From contig JANLHY010000423.1 of NCBI GenBank assembly GCA_024653795.1, forward strand, positions 1 to 17,502: a stretch of 17,502 bases of DNA, given 5' to 3'. The translations under genes and the position numbers were made by a program. Below, in pieces: positions 7,013 through 13,696 of this stretch (positions within the stretch are counted from its first letter, which is position 1; each line of letters begins with the position of its first letter). The notes below the pieces were generated by a model. That model did no database searches and was not told where the DNA came from. It saw only the letters and a list, made by a program, of their open reading frames with translations. The DNA is from Candidatus Brocadiaceae bacterium. Lineage in GTDB: Bacteria > Planctomycetota > Brocadiia > Brocadiales > Brocadiaceae.

Positions 7013-8476
7013 ATGGCATTAAAATTTTACAATTCCTTAACTAAAAAAAAGGAAGTTTTTACACCTTTAAAAGAAGGCCGCGTCAATATGTATGTGTGCG
7101 GCCCTACGGTCTATGACCATCCACACATTGGGCATGCCAAGAGTTATGTGAGTTTTGACGTAATCGTCCGTTACCTCCGGTATCTTGGTTACAAAGTACG
7201 TTATGTACAGAATATTACCGACGTCGGACACTTGACCGACAATGCAGATGCCGGAGAAGACAAAATCATTAAACGTGCGCAAAGAGAACATATAGAACCG
7301 GCAGAACTTGTCGAGATATACACGAGGAGTTATTTCGAAGACATGGATGTCCTCAATAACCTGAGACCCGACATCTCGCCACGGGCTACGGCACACATCC
7401 CTGAACAAATCGAGATTGTGGAAAAGCTGATTGAAAAAGGGTTTGCCTATGCATCGAATGGTTCTGTGTATTTTGACGTACAGAAGTTTGCTGAATATGG
7501 AAAACTCTCCGGCAGAAAACAGGAGGAACTTGAAGCAGGCGCACGCATAGAAATCAACCCGGAAAAGCGGAATCCTTCTGATTTTGCACTCTGGAAAAAG
7601 GCTGAGCCAGGCCATATCATGCGGTGGAAAAGCCCCTGGGGAGAAGGATTTCCCGGCTGGCATCTTGAATGTTCTGCAATGTCTATGAAATATCTGGGAA
7701 CCACACTGGATATCCACGGCGGTGGCCTTGAAAACATCTTTCCCCACCATGAGTGTGAGATTGCACAAAGCGAAGCGGCAAATAAATCACCGTTTGTCAG
7801 ATACTGGATTCACAACAACATGGTCACCGTAAATGGCCAAAAGATGGGGAAATCACTTGGAAACTTTGTTACCCTCAAAGATGCCTTTACTAAGTATAAT
7901 CCCCTGACTATACGATTCTTTATCCTCACAACTCACTATCGCAGTCCGCTTGACTTTAGCAATGAGGCGCTGGATGCGGCAGACAAGGGTCTTGAACGCC
8001 TTTATAACACCATCAAAAATTTGCGGGAACAAATAGATAGCGCAAAGGACGGTTCAACCCCTAGTGGTATCTACGAAAAGTTAGAACATTATAAAAAAGC
8101 ATTCCTTGAAGCTATGGACGAAGACATTAATACGCCTGGCGCTATTGCCGCCATGTTTGACTTGTCAAAAGAGGTCAATACCCTGCTAAATTCTGGCCAG
8201 GAGATCAACAAAAAATGCTTAGAAGACATCGATAAACTCTACCAGGAACTAGCAGGCAATATTTTGGGGATTATCCCGAAAAGCTTTAAATCCGAACAAA
8301 AAGGGGAAGCGGACGTGCTGGATAATGTTATGCGAGTGCTCATCGATACCCGCAATGAACTGCGTAAGGCAAAACATTGGCAGTTGTCAGACTTCATCCG
8401 TAACAAACTTACTGAAATTGGCATTGCCCTTGATGATAAACCAGACAGCACAGCATGGAAAAGGATAAAGAAATGA
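7013..8476 (+). CDS. cysS: Cysteinyl-tRNA synthetase
   Basis: This cytosolic class I synthetase charges tRNA-Cys. The 487-residue protein has the full set of landmarks: MYVCGPTVYD with zinc ligand C29, HIGH at 38-41, NITDVGH (67-73), WHLECS with C220, PHHECE with H245 and E249, and KMGKS at 277-281 as the KMSKS loop. The ligands C29, C220, H245 and E249 match the E. coli set in order, and the last two in spacing. The ribosome-binding site is weak (AGAAAGA before ATG). The stop codon overlaps the ATG of the next gene (ATGA), so the HD-domain protein is translationally coupled. A 250-base structured spacer separates cysS from gltX. Confidence 0.98.
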   Translation: MALKFYNSLTKKKEVFTPLKEGRVNMYVCGPTVYDHPHIGHAKSYVSFDVIVRYLRYLGYKVRYVQNITDVGHLTDNADAGEDKIIKRAQREHIEPAELVEIYTRSYFEDMDVLNNLRPDISPRATAHIPEQIEIVEKLIEKGFAYASNGSVYFDVQKFAEYGKLSGRKQEELEAGARIEINPEKRNPSDFALWKKAEPGHIMRWKSPWGEGFPGWHLECSAMSMKYLGTTLDIHGGGLENIFPHHECEIAQSEAANKSPFVRYWIHNNMVTVNGQKMGKSLGNFVTLKDAFTKYNPLTIRFFILTTHYRSPLDFSNEALDAADKGLERLYNTIKNLREQIDSAKDGSTPSGIYEKLEHYKKAFLEAMDEDINTPGAIAAMFDLSKEVNTLLNSGQEINKKCLEDIDKLYQELAGNILGIIPKSFKSEQKGEADVLDNVMRVLIDTRNELRKAKHWQLSDFIRNKLTEIGIALDDKPDSTAWKRIKK

Positions 8477-9129
8477 TTACACTAGAGCAGGTAAAAAATC
8501 ATCCAGACGTCAAAGTATACATAAAAAAAGCAAATGAATTTTTAGGGGTCATCGGTTACACGGAACATGGGGAGCGTCATGGAAATTATGTGGCGAAGAA
8601 TGCCCGTAGAATTCTGCATGATCTTGGACATGACGCAAATACATGTGAACTTGCGGCAATTGCCGGATATATTCATGACATCGGGAATGTTGTTAGTCGC
8701 CAGTCGCATCCTGCAAACAGCGCTTATCTGGCAACCCAGTTTTTAAAAGAATTGGGAATGCCTGTGGAAGATAGGGTTATAGTCATGAGCGCTGTAGGAA
8801 ATCATGACGAAGGGGCATGTGATATTGTAAGCCCCGTATCAGCCGCACTCGTCATTGCGGACAAGTCCGATGTCCATCGGTCGAGGGTGCGCAGTGTAAA
8901 GGAGATTAAATTTGATATTCATGACCGAGTCAATTATGCCGTAACAAAATCCAAACTTCACATAAATATTCCAAAAAAAAAGATGATTACCTTAAAGCTC
9001 GCTATTGATAAGGAAATCTCCGATATGGTGGAATACTTTGAGATCTTTACTGCTCGCATGGTTGCCTGCCGCCGCGCTGCCAAACTTCTTGGATGTACGT
9101 TTAATGTAGAAGTCAACGGTTCTACTTAG
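8473..9129 (+). CDS. HD-domain phosphohydrolase family protein
   Basis: The 218-residue cytosolic protein carries an HD-superfamily metal site. The pattern is H36 in the GERH block, H68-D69 in AGYIHDIGNVV, then SAVGNHDEG and IADKSDVHRSR further on. HD enzymes hydrolyse nucleotide or other phosphate esters; the substrate of this subfamily is not known to me. A frame extension to ATG 8455 exists, but the ATG at 8473 is preferred. It forms an ATGA overlap with the cysS stop and follows AAAGGATAAAG. The C-terminal part (about 150-218, ending CRRAAKLLGCTFNVEVNGST) is a conserved tail beyond the HD core. Its coupling to cysS suggests co-expression, but the functional link is unknown. Confidence 0.85.
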   Translation: MITLEQVKNHPDVKVYIKKANEFLGVIGYTEHGERHGNYVAKNARRILHDLGHDANTCELAAIAGYIHDIGNVVSRQSHPANSAYLATQFLKELGMPVEDRVIVMSAVGNHDEGACDIVSPVSAALVIADKSDVHRSRVRSVKEIKFDIHDRVNYAVTKSKLHINIPKKKMITLKLAIDKEISDMVEYFEIFTARMVACRRAAKLLGCTFNVEVNGST

Positions 9130-9138
9130 TTTAAAACT

Positions 9139-9246
9139 CTACTTATGGGGCGGAATAACATATAAATCCTCATAATAAGGGTCTTTCTTTCGAAAAAACT
9201 CAATCCATGCTGATGTATCAACCAAAATATTATCTGAGTCTTTCAT
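9139..9246 (-). pseudogene. Truncated vapC (PIN-domain toxin) remnant
   Basis: A 35-codon frame starts at ATG 9246 and overlaps the vapB stop by 17 bases, as normal vapBC pairs do. It reads ILVDTSAWIEFFRKKDPYYE after six residues, the classic start of a PIN-domain RNase with the first catalytic aspartate. It ends at TAG 9139 after LYVIPPHK. Intact VapC toxins are about 130 residues with several further acidic residues. All of those are missing, so no RNase activity is expected. The last residues might derive from the original C-terminus, which would imply an internal deletion, but that is a guess. Confidence 0.7.
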
Positions 9247-9439
9247 CTTCATGCCTAAGTTTATCCGCAGATTTTACAAACTCCATTTTGCCAGCCCATG
9301 CCTTTATTTTCTCCGTCTTCTTCAATCTTATTTCGTCCTTAATAGCCTTTACAACAGCTTCCGTTTTACTTTTTGCCTCAAGTTCTGACATTAACTCTTC
9401 TAGTAAAGATTTGGGTAATGTTATGGTAGTTCTTGACAT
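9230..9439 (-). CDS. vapB: VapB-like ribbon-helix-helix antitoxin
   Basis: The 69-residue protein starts MSRTTITLPKSLLEELM, a standard ribbon-helix-helix DNA-binding opening. A helix with SKTEAVVKAIKDEI follows, then the basic segment KKTEKIKAWAGKMEF that resembles toxin-binding tails of VapB antitoxins. AGAGGAAATAT precedes the ATG at 9439, a good ribosome-binding site. Such antitoxins usually repress their own operon and neutralise VapC. Here the partner gene downstream is truncated, so this is an orphan antitoxin unless it acts on a VapC encoded elsewhere. Confidence 0.75.
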   Translation of the reverse strand: MSRTTITLPKSLLEELMSELEAKSKTEAVVKAIKDEIRLKKTEKIKAWAGKMEFVKSADKLRHEDERLR

Positions 9440-9702
9440 ATATTTCCTCTAGATAAATAGTGTATTTTATAGCACAGCTATTCTAAAATTATTTATGCTA
9501 TATTTCAAGCTAAATTTATGTATAGGAATTTCAATCTTTTGTGATTCCCCTCTAAAAAGAGGGGATAAAGGGGTGTGTAAGTTTGCCGCAGCACCCCCCA
9601 GCCCCTCTTTCTAGAGGGGGGCTTAAAAGTCGCTGCCAAAGGCAGCCTAATTTAACTATACTTAGAGGAATCAATACCGACTCGCAAATAATTCAAATAA
9701 TC
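9440..9702. other. Spacer before the zinc-finger fragment
   Basis: AT-rich DNA upstream of vapB (minus) is followed by the large inverted repeat at 9547-9620 and an AT-rich tail. A long frame across this region is an artefact of low complexity. No gene is supported. Confidence 0.5.
9547..9620. repeat. Nested inverted repeat (CCCCTC...GAGGGG family)
   Basis: Two arms of about 30 bases (9547-9576 and 9591-9620) are imperfect reverse complements, and each is itself a hairpin: CCCCTC-taaaaa-GAGGGG on the left and CCCCTC-tttcta-GAGGGG on the right. The GGGGTGTG/CACCCCCC segments between them pair as well. A shorter relative sits at 12353-12379. Elements of this kind are common as dispersed intergenic palindromes. 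No transposase is present. Confidence 0.8.
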
Positions 9703-9907
9703 TGCGATAACTCTAAAAACCAGGCGAAACTCTTTTACAGCAGATTTAGGATTTGGTGTCGTAGTAGTAAGAGATGTACCCGCAACGGTATGTTCACAAT
9801 GCGGCGTTGATTGGGTTGAAGACGCCATCGCATCGAAACTAGAAGAAATCGTGAACGGTGCACGACAGAAGCATCACATAGTAGAAGTTACAACACTTCC
9901 CACTTAA
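9703..9907 (+). pseudogene. YgiT-type zinc-finger (MqsA-like antitoxin) gene fragment
   Basis: The clear part is 9734-9907, which reads FTADLGFGVVVVRDVPATVC, then SQCG and a helix ending in EEIVNGARQKHHIVEV. VRDVPATVCSQCG is the second Cys-x2-Cys block plus strand of YgiT-type zinc-finger proteins, partners of small RNase or DUF4258 toxins. This frame contains no usual start codon. The preceding bases in a different frame (9703-9729, ICDNSKNQAK around) look like the decayed first zinc knuckle, so a frameshift near 9729-9733 separates the two. No toxin partner is visible next to it. Confidence 0.65.
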
Positions 9908-10100
9908 TAAATATCTCTGTAAAATCTTGATCGAAGAACCTGTTTAACCCTGATTTAAGGTTGTGCAAGAGAATTCGATCATAAGTAGATTGTTAAAAAA
10001 GAATCCACTTCACTAGCAAGAATAAAGACCCCAATTCGTTTCCAAACAAATAGTGGCTGTCCCTATTATGATTATTGTTTTGTATTGATTTTCAAGTTTG
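9908..10100. other. AT-rich spacer without a recognised gene
   Basis: Nothing coding or structured is recognised here on either strand. It separates the zinc-finger fragment from the promoter of the next antitoxin gene. Confidence 0.4.
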
Positions 10101-10129
10101 GTTTTGGTAAAAAACAGAAACTGTATAAT
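10101..10129 (+). promoter_or_regulatory. Possible promoter of the addiction-module gene
   Basis: A perfect -10 TATAAT (10124-10129) lies 17 bases after GTTTTG (10101-10106), a poor -35. The start of transcription would fall near 10136, about 30 bases ahead of the ATG at 10166. The -10 is convincing; the -35 is not. Confidence 0.4.
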
Positions 10130-10165
10130 AATTGTTATGTTTCAAGAAAGAGGAGGTGAAACACA

Positions 10166-10372
10166 ATGATCACGAAAGAACTTCTAGAGGAGGCTTTGAA
10201 GCTCAAGCCGGAAGATCGCTTTACGCTTGTGGAAGGTCTAATAAGGAGTCTTGATGAGCCGGACAAGAAACTGAATGACATATGGGCCGAGGAAGCAGAA
10301 AAGAGGATCAAGGCATATAGAGAAGGGAGGCTAGAAGGCATTCCGATGGAGAAGATATTCAAGGAAGAATGA
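10166..10372 (+). CDS. Addiction-module antitoxin (TIGR02574/PF09720-like)
   Basis: This 68-residue acidic helical protein has the pattern of the putative addiction-module component family, antitoxins for RelE/ParE-type toxins. It starts MITKELLEEALKLKPEDRF, then VEGLIRSLDEPD, IWAEEAEKRIKAYREG and a GIPMEKIF tail. The ribosome-binding site GAGGAGG before the ATG is strong. The stop codon overlaps an ATGATG that would begin the toxin, but that frame ends after ten codons at a repeat boundary. The antitoxin itself looks intact and is an orphan at this locus. Confidence 0.8.
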   Translation: MITKELLEEALKLKPEDRFTLVEGLIRSLDEPDKKLNDIWAEEAEKRIKAYREGRLEGIPMEKIFKEE

Positions 10373-10401
10373 TGCGCGTCATATTCACAAGGTATAGATG
10401 A
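10369..10401 (+). pseudogene. Toxin stub (RelE/ParE-like start) truncated by repeat
   Basis: The frame overlaps the antitoxin stop and reads MMRVIFTRYR before a TGA. MRVIFTR is a plausible first strand of a RelE/ParE toxin (compare MRVxFTxxAxxEL in relatives), and its position is exactly where the toxin belongs. The last two codons fall in the 105-bp repeat that starts at 10394, so the rest of the gene appears replaced. Eight residues cannot prove the family. Confidence 0.45.
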
Positions 10402-10498
10402 TAGGAAATCGCTTTTCCCTTATGGATAACACTAAAACAAAAACGAAGAAGATTGCAAACTTTTTTAATTTTTTCAGCAAAATTAAAAATCAAAGGAA
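10394..10498. repeat. 105-bp direct repeat, left copy
   Basis: This copy matches 12146-12251 in the same orientation with about seven differences including one 1-base indel. Each copy starts ATAGATGATAGGAAAT and ends AAATCAAAGGAA. Each contains an 11-bp AT-only stem (TTTTTAATTTT with AAAATTAAAAA around TTCAGC). No terminal inverted repeats or coding frame are seen. The left copy abuts the broken toxin gene. Confidence 0.85.
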
Positions 10499-10623
10499 GC
10501 TTTGATAATTGACAAATGAAGGTGACCCTGAGTCCCCCGTTGGTGGGAGCAGAACAAGTAAAATTTCACCGTGTCAGATAAAGGGAATGGCACCGTCCAG
10601 TTAGCGCCTCCGCCTCAGTGAGC

Positions 10624-11643
10624 TTATGGACAATTTAATCCGTCTGAGCTCAGAAGTGCCAATCTTGGTCCATCTAAGGCTCCATCCATTCTTGTTGATT
10701 GCCCTTTGGAGAACATAAACATACAGGCGTCATCCGTATAATCCATATAGTTCATGAACAAATCGCCATTTGGCCCATTACGACAGCTTATATGGGGAAA
10801 AGTGGGACAAGCATAATTCGCACACTTCTGATTAGGAGTATCAGCAACAAAGTCAGAGCCATCGCACCGGCTTGTACCAGGGCAATCATCACCCCAGATA
10901 TGCCGAAGATTTAGCCAGTGTCCGATTTCATGGGTTGCCGTCCTTCCTTTGTTAAATGGTGCTGTAGCTGTCCCGGTATCACCAAATGCTGTATGAGTAG
11001 TAACTACCCCATCAGTTGCTGCAGGGCCCCCAGGGAATTGCGCATATCCCAGCAGTCCACCTGCTAACTTACATACCCATATGTTTAGGTATTTATCCCT
11101 CGGCCATGCATCATGTCCTCCTCTTGCGCTAAATTTAACGGCATCATTAGTCTTAAACGCTCTTATTCTTGTTTTTGTTCTTGTAATGCCGTTTGTAGGC
11201 TTACCTTCAGGGTCCCGGCAGGCAAGTGTAAATTCTATTCGTGCGTTCGCTACCAGGGGTTGAAATGCAGATGGAACTGAGGAGACGTCGGCATTTAACG
11301 CCCTGTAATCTTCGTTTAGAATACCAATCTGACTCGCAATTTGCTCGTTTGAAATATTCTGTGCGGTTGTCCTGTATACCACATGAACAACTACAGGTAT
11401 TTTTATTACCTCAGTCCTTGCTACTGCCCTCATTAGATATTTGCTTGTGCGGGCCTCAATGGCCTCCAGGTTCTCCCTGTAGGTCGGAACTGTTTTCAGC
11501 AGTCTCTCATGAACTTCCGTTGTTCCACAGCTTCTTTTCTTTTCCGGGACAGCGACTGCCTGAGAATGTGCTTTGTTTGTGTAGTTTAGGAACGGTATTA
11601 TGCCTAAAGAAAGTGCCACAACGATAAGAAAGAACCTCTTCAT
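10624..11643 (-). CDS. Secreted M43 (pappalysin/cytophagalysin-like) zinc metalloprotease
   Basis: The 339-residue protein starts with a signal peptide (basic MKR, hydrophobic to about residue 20, likely cut near AHSQA at 25-29). The catalytic domain fills the rest. Zinc motif HEIGHWLNLRH gives H238, E239, H242 and H248, the extended HExxHxxGxxH-type pattern with N instead of G at position 245. MNYMD at 297-301 supplies the Met-turn. Many cysteines (39, 142, 191, 254, 260, 274, 279, 287, 307, 338) suggest disulfides in an exported enzyme. A strong ribosome-binding site (GGAAAGGGGG) precedes the ATG. Its length suits a single-domain M43B peptidase without sorting domain. It lies with a small lipoprotein gene between two direct repeats, which suggests acquisition as a unit. 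The substrate is unknown. Confidence 0.88.
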   Translation of the reverse strand: MKRFFLIVVALSLGIIPFLNYTNKAHSQAVAVPEKKRSCGTTEVHERLLKTVPTYRENLEAIEARTSKYLMRAVARTEVIKIPVVVHVVYRTTAQNISNEQIASQIGILNEDYRALNADVSSVPSAFQPLVANARIEFTLACRDPEGKPTNGITRTKTRIRAFKTNDAVKFSARGGHDAWPRDKYLNIWVCKLAGGLLGYAQFPGGPAATDGVVTTHTAFGDTGTATAPFNKGRTATHEIGHWLNLRHIWGDDCPGTSRCDGSDFVADTPNQKCANYACPTFPHISCRNGPNGDLFMNYMDYTDDACMFMFSKGQSTRMDGALDGPRLALLSSDGLNCP

Positions 11644-11740
11644 ATAAACCCCCTTTCCTTAAATTAGGGTTAAGCGAATTGCAACGAGTCTTAAAAAACT
11701 CAAATAGTGTAACTCAGAACAGGAATACTCCATTACATAT

Positions 11741-12121
11741 TTACTTTTTAATCTTTAGAAGCTCCTCAGCACAGGAAACAATGTTTATTGTATATGATGG
11801 AGTTTCTTTCCCTTCAAGATACACGAGTATTTTATCTTTCCCTTCGGCTTTACAGAGTCCTGAAGCCTTTTCTGGACGGTCGGTAGGGCCTATCCGATAC
11901 TGAATAAATTCCCCATTTTCTTTAATCTCAAATCCAAACCTGCCCCTCGCTGGAGGAAACTTGTAATTACTGGGTCTGAAAACTTTTACATCTGCTGTAT
12001 CTTCTTCGTGTGAATGTATCCAATGTTTGAAAATCTCTTTTGGTAGTTCATTAGTGCACCCAGTACTTGTGATATTAAAGATTACAACTGAAGAAAGGAG
12101 TAAAGAGTTTACGATCTTCAT
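11741..12121 (-). CDS. Small probable lipoprotein of unknown function
   Basis: The 126-residue product has a hydrophobic leader (about residues 4-18) ending in ITSTGC, a weak lipobox with Cys21 as the possible lipid anchor. The mature part carries FRPSNYKFPPARGRFGFE, ENGEFIQY and IGPTDRPEK. This is a pattern I recall from small uncharacterised secreted proteins of several phyla, and no function is known to me. The frame extends to an ATG at 12133, but the ATG at 12121 puts MKIV at the start of a proper signal sequence. It sits upstream of the metalloprotease gene on the same strand with 97 bases between, inside the direct repeats, so co-transcription is plausible. Confidence 0.65.
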   Translation of the reverse strand: MKIVNSLLLSSVVIFNITSTGCTNELPKEIFKHWIHSHEEDTADVKVFRPSNYKFPPARGRFGFEIKENGEFIQYRIGPTDRPEKASGLCKAEGKDKILVYLEGKETPSYTINIVSCAEELLKIKK

Positions 12122-12145
12122 GGTGCCATCCAAATCTTTCTAAGC

Positions 12146-12251
12146 ATAGATGATAGGAAATTGCTTTTCCCTTATGAATAACAAGTTAAACAAAAACGAA
12201 GAAGATTTCAAGCTTTTTTAATTTTTTCAGCAAAATTAAAAATCAAAGGAA
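12146..12251. repeat. 105-bp direct repeat, right copy
   Basis: This is the second copy of the element at 10394-10498, about 93 percent identical, in direct orientation. It starts 24 bases upstream of the lipoprotein ATG. The two copies bracket about 1.65 kb that holds just the lipoprotein and metalloprotease genes. Confidence 0.85.
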
Positions 12252-12352
12252 AGAGAAGTGGGAAAGAACGGTGTGAAATTATAGTGGGGAGCGAAGGGGG
12301 GGGTCAAGCGTTGACGAGAAATGTCAATCATACATAAAAGTAAAATCAAGAC

Positions 12353-12408
12353 ACACCCCTTACCCCTCTTGGTAGAGGAGTATCTAATACACCCAAACCT
12401 TTTGGGTG
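12353..12408. repeat. Short palindromes of the CCCCTC family and an 8-bp hairpin
   Basis: The left part, CACCCCTTACCCCTC then GAGG after a 4-base loop, is a relative of the inverted repeat at 9547-9620. It is followed by a perfect stem CACCCAAA (12390-12397) with TTTGGGTG (12401-12408). Both lie downstream of ksgA. Confidence 0.6.
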
Positions 12409-12421
12409 ACCCTTCGACAAG

Positions 12422-12451
12422 CCCAGAATGCCTTCAATAAGGCATAGTGGG
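12422..12451 (-). terminator. Hairpin downstream of ksgA
   Basis: ATGCCTT (12428-12434) pairs with AAGGCAT (12439-12445) around a CAAT loop. After a 2x2 internal mismatch, CCCA (12422-12425) pairs with TGGG (12448-12451). It starts 13 bases past the ksgA stop. It lacks a clear U-tract on the minus strand, so it could be an mRNA 3' stabiliser or part of a dispersed repeat and not a classical terminator. Confidence 0.45.
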
Positions 12452-12463
12452 ACTTCCTGTTGG

Positions 12464-13384
12464 CTAAGTAGTTATAAAATTTCTAATAGCCTCTGAAAGA
12501 TAGATTAATTGATCTAAGTTCAAGGTTTCCCCCCGTACTCGTTCATCCAATTGCATGCTTTTTATAACCCCTTTTACGTGATCCCTCGAAATATTAGATA
12601 ATTTCAACTGTTCCAGACTATTGAGCAAAGTCTTACGCCGTGACGTAAATATGGCATAAATGATTTTTTTAAAAAAAGGATAATCCGTTATCCTGCCTGT
12701 ATATTTCTCTTTGTTTACAGATATCTTCACAAGGGCAGAATATACCTCTGGCCTCGGCCAGAATACATGAGGAGATAAGGTTTTTACCACCTCTACTTCT
12801 GAAAACAGTTGAGTAATAATTGATAAAATGCCGTATTCCCGTGTGCCTGGCATTGCGGCCATGCGTTCCGTAATTTCCTTCTGAAGCATCAGCGCCATTA
12901 ATTTAATAGGTAAGTTACCCTCCAAAAGATTAATGATTACCGGCGTGCTGATATTGTACGGCAAGTTGGAAACTACTTTTATGTGAGATTGATCATGTTC
13001 CTTGAGCCAGTTGAGCATTTTTGAGGGAATATCGGGATTCAGTTCGTGCTTTGTCTTTAAAATATCTGCATTAATAATGGTAACATTTTTATACAATTTG
13101 AGAATATCAGATGCCATTTCAAATAACTTCCTATCCACCTCGACCGTAAACACATGCCGACTTCTCTCCGCCAGTAACCTCGTCAATCCACCAGTCCCCG
13201 TACCAATCTCCAGGACAACGTCATCTTCTTTGAGATCGGCAATATTTGGAATAGATAATAAGGTATTTTGATCGATGAGGAAATTTTGGCCAAACCGTTT
13301 ATTAGGTGAAATTCCTCTTTGGCTGAAAATCAGCTTCAGTACGGCTGGTGTGTGTGGAATAAATTTTATTTCTTTTTGTGGCAT
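12464..13384 (-). CDS. ksgA: 16S rRNA dimethyladenosine transferase KsgA
   Basis: KsgA dimethylates two adjacent adenosines in the 3'-terminal helix of 16S rRNA during small-subunit maturation, using S-adenosylmethionine. The 306-residue protein shows KRFGQNFLID (29-38), the SAM-binding loop VLEIGTGTGGLT (57-68), an acidic EVD after strand 2 (82-84), the catalytic NLPYNIS (140-146) and FWPRPEVYSALV, followed by a helical C-terminal domain. SRRKTLLNSL is the usual family block. The start has no clear ribosome-binding site; no better in-frame start is nearby, and the 28 residues before KRFGQNF are slightly longer than typical. Confidence 0.96.
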   Translation of the reverse strand: MPQKEIKFIPHTPAVLKLIFSQRGISPNKRFGQNFLIDQNTLLSIPNIADLKEDDVVLEIGTGTGGLTRLLAERSRHVFTVEVDRKLFEMASDILKLYKNVTIINADILKTKHELNPDIPSKMLNWLKEHDQSHIKVVSNLPYNISTPVIINLLEGNLPIKLMALMLQKEITERMAAMPGTREYGILSIITQLFSEVEVVKTLSPHVFWPRPEVYSALVKISVNKEKYTGRITDYPFFKKIIYAIFTSRRKTLLNSLEQLKLSNISRDHVKGVIKSMQLDERVRGETLNLDQLIYLSEAIRNFITT

Positions 13385-13410
13385 GAGTTTAAACGAATAT
13401 TTTAAGTGTA

Positions 13411-13446
13411 TTCACCGCAGAGGCGCTGAGAACGCTGAGAAAAATT
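13411..13446. repeat. TTCACCGCAGAGGCGCTGAG-type dispersed repeat
   Basis: The segment TTCACCGCAGAGGCGCTGAG followed by AACGCTGAGAAAAATT contains a tandem-like (G)CTGAGAA unit. It matches a short intergenic sequence type that I recall from many unrelated bacterial genomes (CACCGCAGAGACGCAGAGAACGCAG...). No function is known to me. Confidence 0.5.
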
Positions 13447-13571
13447 AAGGGTCAGAGTCAAACCTTCATTGTTCATTAGCCCCGTTACCTCACCCTGATT
13501 TCTTTGCTTTGGCAGTGACAAGCTCACATCTTAAATCTCAAACAATTGATATTTTTCACAAATAAATGCTG

Positions 13572-13600
13572 TTGACAATTTTATATGCTATACATATTAT
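13572..13600 (+). promoter_or_regulatory. Sigma70-type promoter of the cytochrome c peroxidase gene
   Basis: A perfect TTGACA (13572-13577) is followed by exactly 17 bases and TATTAT (13595-13600). The predicted start near 13607 gives a leader of about 90 bases. The leader contains GGTTTTTGCAAAACC (about 13635-13649), a near-palindrome that could be an operator or hairpin. Confidence 0.65.
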
Positions 13601-13696
13601 TGCATTTAAGAAATACGTTATGAGTAATAGCAAGGTTTTTGCAAAACCGTAAACAAGAAGTATACACTCAAATCACTCAAAATAAAAGGATGGCAA

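Larger units (their letters stand above)
13385..13696. other. Divergent spacer between ksgA and the peroxidase gene
   Basis: It holds a repeat-like segment next to ksgA (13411-13446), a strong plus-strand promoter (13572-13600), and a small palindrome in the resulting leader (GGTTTT...AAAACC, about 13635-13649). No gene is seen. Confidence 0.6.

Noticed and set aside
7067..7768. 233-codon open frame on the minus strand inside cysS
   Set aside because: It lies fully opposite a certain cysS with every catalytic motif; the translation shows no recognisable domain.
9547..9620. CRISPR array
   Set aside because: The repeats are inverted, not direct, and there are no regular spacers; no cas genes are present.
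9583..9810. 75-codon plus-strand frame starting in the inverted repeat
   Set aside because: It begins within a palindromic repeat and runs out of frame through the zinc-finger remnant; only the part from 9703 may be decayed coding sequence.
10394..12251. Composite transposon with IS elements
   Set aside because: The 105-bp repeats carry no transposase, terminal inverted repeats or visible target duplication.
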